NCBI GenBank assembly: GCA_944390765.1
Contig: CALXQM010000021.1
Span: 44,609 to 108,608 of the forward strand
DNA from: an uncultured Alphaproteobacteria bacterium
GTDB lineage: Bacteria > Pseudomonadota > Alphaproteobacteria > UBA3830
Length of the DNA stretch: 64,000 nt
Direction of reading: 5' to 3'
The position numbers and the translations under genes are program-made. Below, in pieces: positions 60,518 to 64,000 of the stretch (position 1 is its first letter; each line of letters opens with the position of its first letter). The notes under the pieces were generated by a model. That model was given only the letters and a program-made list of their open reading frames with translations, made no database searches and was not told the origin of the DNA.

Positions 60518-60635
60518 TATTCCTACTCTCTTATTTAATAATATAATGCCACTATACTGTAAATTTTTAGTTAATATGTGTATATAAAAACGCGATAAAT
60601 TCGATTATTATATATTTGTTTGTTATGAGTTGATA

Positions 60636-61289
60636 ATGGAAATATTTTTAGATACTGCAGATATTAATGTTATAAAAAAATATAAAAATTTTATAGATGG
60701 GGTTACAACAAACCCTAGTTTAATTGCCGCTATTAATGGTAGTACTACTTATAAGATTATTGAAGAGATTTGTGATGTTATTTCCGGTCCAATTAGTGTG
60801 GAAGTAATTTCTAATACAGTTGATGAAATGTTTGTAGAAGGTAAGGAATTGGCTAAAATTCATTCGAATGTCTGTGTTAAACTTCCTTGTACTTTTGAAG
60901 GATTACAAGTTTGTAAGCAATTATCACAAAAAGGTATTTCTACAAATTTAACTCTATGTTTTTCTTCAACTCAGGCCTTATTGGCTGCCAAATGTGGTGC
61001 AACTTATGTATCGCCTTTTATCGGTAGAATTGATGACATAGGTCAAGATGGTATGGGGTTGATTGACGAAATTGTAAATATATATGATGTTCAAAAAATT
61101 GAAACTAAAGTGTTGGCCGCATCTATAAGAAATGTGAATCATGTTATACAAGCCGCATATATTGGAGCGGATGCCATTACATTACCAGAAAAAGTCCTCT
61201 CACAGTGTTTTTATCATCCATTAACTAAGTCTGGATTAAAGAAATTTATGCAAGACTGGAATAACAAGGATCAAAAGGATAATTCATGA
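60636..61289 (+). CDS. Transaldolase (fructose-6-phosphate aldolase/TalC type)
   Basis: This 217-residue enzyme interconverts sugar phosphates in the pentose phosphate pathway. The start MEIFLDTADINVIKKY, the VTTNPSLI motif, the Schiff-base Lys in VCVKLPCTFEG and the C-terminal HPLTKSGLKKFMQDW are typical of the small transaldolase/FSA family. I use the ATG at 60636; a TTG six bases earlier is less likely. Its end overlaps miaB by four bases. Confidence 0.92.
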   Translation: MEIFLDTADINVIKKYKNFIDGVTTNPSLIAAINGSTTYKIIEEICDVISGPISVEVISNTVDEMFVEGKELAKIHSNVCVKLPCTFEGLQVCKQLSQKGISTNLTLCFSSTQALLAAKCGATYVSPFIGRIDDIGQDGMGLIDEIVNIYDVQKIETKVLAASIRNVNHVIQAAYIGADAITLPEKVLSQCFYHPLTKSGLKKFMQDWNNKDQKDNS

Positions 61290-62611
61290 ATTTTTTTATA
61301 AAAAGTTATGGATGCCAAATGAATTTATATGATTCTCAAAGGATTGAGGATTTATTGTTATCAAAACAGCATTCCAAAATGGAAGATATTGAAAAAGCCA
61401 ATCTTATAATTTTTAATACCTGTAGTATTAGAGAAAAAGCTGATGATAAATTATTTTCGGATTTAGGAAGAGCAAATTTATTAAAACAAACGAGTAAAGA
61501 AATAAATTTTATTATTATTGTTGCAGGATGTGTAGCTCAATCCAGATTTCAAGACATTTTAAAAAGATGCCCTTATGTGGATGCAGTTGTTGGTCCTCAG
61601 GATATTCAAAATATTCCTGATAGAATTGATGATTTAATACAACATCGAGATATGGATACGTTAGTATTAACAAAATTGGATCCAAAAGACAAATTTGAAA
61701 AATTTAATAATATATTTTCTTTTAGAAGCATATCAGAATTTTTAACTATTCAAGAAGGTTGTGATAACTTCTGTACCTATTGTGTAGTACCTTATACTAG
61801 AGGACGAGAGTTTTCTCGAAGTGTTCAAGAGATCGTATCAGAAGCTAAAAATCTAATTAGTCGTGGATGTAAAGAAATAACATTATTAGGGCAAAACGTA
61901 AATTCATATAATGGCTTAGGAGATGATGGTAAAAATTGGAGATTATCACAGTTATTATGGGAACTTTCCAAACTATCCGGATTAAAAAGACTACGCTATA
62001 CGACATCAAATCCTAAAGATGTAGATGAAGATATAGCGAAAGCTCATAGGGATATTCCTATTTTGATGCCATTTTTACATTTACCTGTTCAATCCGGCTC
62101 AAATTCTGTTTTGAAGAAAATGAACCGCAAATATACTAGAGAAAAATATTTGGATGTTGTTAATATGCTAAGAGATTATCGCCCAGATATGGCATTTTCT
62201 TCAGATTTTATCGTTGGTTTTCCTGGAGAAAGTGATTCTGATTTCGAAGATACAATAAACCTCGTGAAAAGAGTAAAATACTCTCAATCTTACTCTTTTA
62301 AATACAGCCCTAGACAGCATACCCCAGCTGCAAAAATGGATAACCAAATAAGTGAGAAAATAAAAGCTGAAAGATTAAAAGTACTGCAAAATTTGTTGAA
62401 TTCTCAACAAAGTGAATTTAATAAAAACTCTATCGGGAAAATAGAGCAAGTTTTATTTGTAAAAAAAGGACGTAATTCTAATCAAATAAATGGAAGAAAT
62501 GAATATTTTCAAGCAGTTACAGTTAATACAGATAAGGCAGAAATAGGCGATATATCTAATATTAAAATAACTAATGTATCAACACATGGTTTAATAGGGG
62601 AATTAGTATGA
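61286..62611 (+). CDS. miaB: tRNA-2-methylthio-N6-dimethylallyladenosine synthase MiaB
   Basis: This 441-residue enzyme methylthiolates A37 of tRNAs already modified by MiaA. It has three domains: an N-terminal UPF0004 domain with YGCQMNLYDSQR and the three cluster cysteines, a radical SAM core with CxxxCxxC (QEGCDNFCTYCVVPYTRG), and a C-terminal TRAM domain. It is in an operon with the transaldolase, ybeY and the CBS protein. Confidence 0.96.
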   Translation: MNFFIKSYGCQMNLYDSQRIEDLLLSKQHSKMEDIEKANLIIFNTCSIREKADDKLFSDLGRANLLKQTSKEINFIIIVAGCVAQSRFQDILKRCPYVDAVVGPQDIQNIPDRIDDLIQHRDMDTLVLTKLDPKDKFEKFNNIFSFRSISEFLTIQEGCDNFCTYCVVPYTRGREFSRSVQEIVSEAKNLISRGCKEITLLGQNVNSYNGLGDDGKNWRLSQLLWELSKLSGLKRLRYTTSNPKDVDEDIAKAHRDIPILMPFLHLPVQSGSNSVLKKMNRKYTREKYLDVVNMLRDYRPDMAFSSDFIVGFPGESDSDFEDTINLVKRVKYSQSYSFKYSPRQHTPAAKMDNQISEKIKAERLKVLQNLLNSQQSEFNKNSIGKIEQVLFVKKGRNSNQINGRNEYFQAVTVNTDKAEIGDISNIKITNVSTHGLIGELV

Positions 62612-63102
62612 ATGCTGAAATTTTATTAGAAAATGGATTTTGGCCTAATAATATAAAAGATATTATTAATTCTGTAGCAGATGCAGTTTTTTCATCATTA
62701 AAATTAAAACATAATGATATCGAAATTTGTTTTCTCTGTACCGATGATGAAGAAATAAAAACTCTAAATAAAACTTACAGAGGTATAGATAAGCCGACAA
62801 ATGTTTTGTCTTTTCCAGCAGAGCATTATAAGGAAGATGATGAATATCTTATTGATAGTTCTTATGAGAATCATGCAAAAGTTCCATGTATTTTAGGTAG
62901 CATTGCTTTGGCTTATGAAACAATAAAAAAAGAGTCTGAAGAACAAAACAAATCATTCGATGATCATTTGAAACATATGATAGTTCATAGTGTACTTCAC
63001 CTTTTAGGATATGATCACATTAATGATGATGAAGCTGAAGAAATGGAAAAGCTAGAAATAAAAATATTAAATAGTATTAACATAAAAAATCCATATATAT
63101 AA
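62608..63102 (+). CDS. ybeY: Endoribonuclease YbeY
   Basis: This 164-residue enzyme matures the 3' end of 16S rRNA. The zinc site HMIVHSVLHLLGYDH gives the three histidines in H-x3-H-x5-H spacing. The preceding TNVLSFPAE segment is also conserved. It overlaps miaB by four bases; YbeY often neighbours MiaB and YbeX as here. Confidence 0.95.
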   Translation: MNAEILLENGFWPNNIKDIINSVADAVFSSLKLKHNDIEICFLCTDDEEIKTLNKTYRGIDKPTNVLSFPAEHYKEDDEYLIDSSYENHAKVPCILGSIALAYETIKKESEEQNKSFDDHLKHMIVHSVLHLLGYDHINDDEAEEMEKLEIKILNSINIKNPYI

Positions 63103-63113
63103 AGGAAATTAAT

Positions 63114-63971
63114 ATGACTTTAAGGATAAGAGAATGTTTAGCTAGAATATTTAAAAAAAAACAGGTTGAAGTTCCTTTAATAAATCGTTTAGAGAATTTA
63201 ATAGAATCTGATTCTGAAATTTCAGAAGAATTGAGCGCTGATGATACTAGTGAATTGGCATTAGTTTCTAACGTGTTAGGACTTAAGGAATTAACAGCAG
63301 AAGATATTATGGTTCCTCGTGTAGATATAGTGTCAGCTAAAATAGATACTTCTTTAGAGGCTTTTATAGATATTTTTTCGAAAAATAATTTTTCTCAAAT
63401 ACCTATTTATAAAGATACATTAGATAATGTCGTAGGAATTGTCCGTGTAAGGGATTTTTTACCATATATTAATAATTCAGAGTCTTTTGATATTCATTCA
63501 TTATTAAAAGAAGTTATTTATGTAGCTCCAAGCATGCAATTATTAGAATTATTAGTTGAGATTAGAGCTTCGGCCAATCATATGGCTTTGGTAATTGATG
63601 AATTTGGAGGTGTTGATGGATTAGTAACATTACAAGATGTAGTTTCCGAAATTGTAGGAGAAATTCAACAGAATAAAAGTATATTTCCCCAAATAATTAA
63701 TAAACAAGATGGAAGTTTTGCTGTAGATGCAAAAATGTTGATTTCAGAATGTGAAGAAAAGTTAGGGGTAGATTTAATAAAACCTCTTATACATAAAGAT
63801 ACAGAAGAGATTAATTTTGAGACATTAGGTGGTTTAGTTATGTATTTGGCAGGTCGTATGCCTACTAGAGGAGAAACATTAATTCATCCTGCTGGCATAG
63901 AATTTGAAATTGTAGATGCAGATGCCAGACATGTAAAAAGATTAATTATTCGTAAAAGAGCGGAGAATTGA
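63114..63971 (+). CDS. CBS-domain protein, HlyC/CorC family (YbeX-like)
   Basis: This 285-residue soluble protein has two CBS motifs (about residues 65-190, with LTAEDIMVPRVDIVS, and VIDEFGGVDGLVTLQDVVSEIVGEI) and a C-terminal CorC_HlyC domain (about 200-280). It lacks the membrane domain of the paralogue at 55.8 kb. The usual neighbour of ybeY, it is linked to Mg2+/Co2+ handling and ribosome metabolism in other bacteria. It ends 29 bases before the right edge. Confidence 0.9.
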   Translation: MTLRIRECLARIFKKKQVEVPLINRLENLIESDSEISEELSADDTSELALVSNVLGLKELTAEDIMVPRVDIVSAKIDTSLEAFIDIFSKNNFSQIPIYKDTLDNVVGIVRVRDFLPYINNSESFDIHSLLKEVIYVAPSMQLLELLVEIRASANHMALVIDEFGGVDGLVTLQDVVSEIVGEIQQNKSIFPQIINKQDGSFAVDAKMLISECEEKLGVDLIKPLIHKDTEEINFETLGGLVMYLAGRMPTRGETLIHPAGIEFEIVDADARHVKRLIIRKRAEN

Positions 63972-64000
63972 ATAATTATATAGGAAATTTAATAATTATT

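Overview
The window is very AT-rich and gene-dense. It carries alphaproteobacterial hallmarks: a TrcR/DUF1013 cell-cycle regulator followed by a Tim44-like gene, ruvCAB joined to tolQRAB-pal, an atpHAGDC operon, and hflKC next to a Do-type protease. Combined with orphan type VI secretion sheath genes, biotin scavenging genes and dispersed palindromic intergenic repeats, this suggests a host-associated, probably obligate intracellular alphaproteobacterium of the Holosporales/Paracaedibacter kind. That placement is inferred; no rRNA gene is present.

Layout. Positions 1-26.7 kb are almost entirely minus strand: a truncated Na+/solute symporter, a possible Hcp-like gene, a natural TssB-TssC fusion, priA, tRNA-Thr and tRNA-Leu, the ATP synthase F1 operon with a short epsilon subunit, the Tol-Pal system, Holliday-junction genes ruvCAB, an MFS transporter with lpxK, an unusual radical-SAM peptide locus (21.5-24.7 kb), kdsB, a second tRNA-Leu and obgE. 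From 26.8 kb most genes are on the plus strand: trcR, a Tim44-like gene, trmL, a reduced type II secretion/type IV pilus-like assembly set, an FkbM-like membrane protein, a decayed pseudogene, an AAA/DUF4143 ATPase and dnaK-dnaJ. A two-armed cluster follows (39.4-45.2 kb): type II fatty-acid-synthase-like enzymes, BioY and two biotin-protein-ligase homologues, each with a signal-peptide-like N-terminus. Then come hflK-hflC-htrA-miaA, a TadE-like gene, xerC, a GT-C glycosyltransferase, an outer-membrane protein, a CorC-type transporter, xerD, groES-groEL, a 59-codon Flp-like pilin gene, a transaldolase, miaB, ybeY and a CBS/CorC protein.

The most novel candidates are the following. (1) A RiPP-like locus has a Sec-type peptide precursor ending in W-x-K triads, an attenuator hairpin, a radical SAM/SPASM enzyme resembling cyclophane-forming maturases, a translationally coupled exported HExxH peptidase, and a divergent XRE regulator with matching operators. 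(2) A divergent cluster links a mini fatty-acid-synthase/aryl-polyene-like module with two exported biotin-ligase-fold proteins. (3) A single-chain TssB-TssC sheath. A strongly promoted structured RNA candidate upstream of dnaK and a 106-bp MITE-like repeat with terminal inverted repeats are also worth attention. All functions are read from sequence motifs only; no database search was run.
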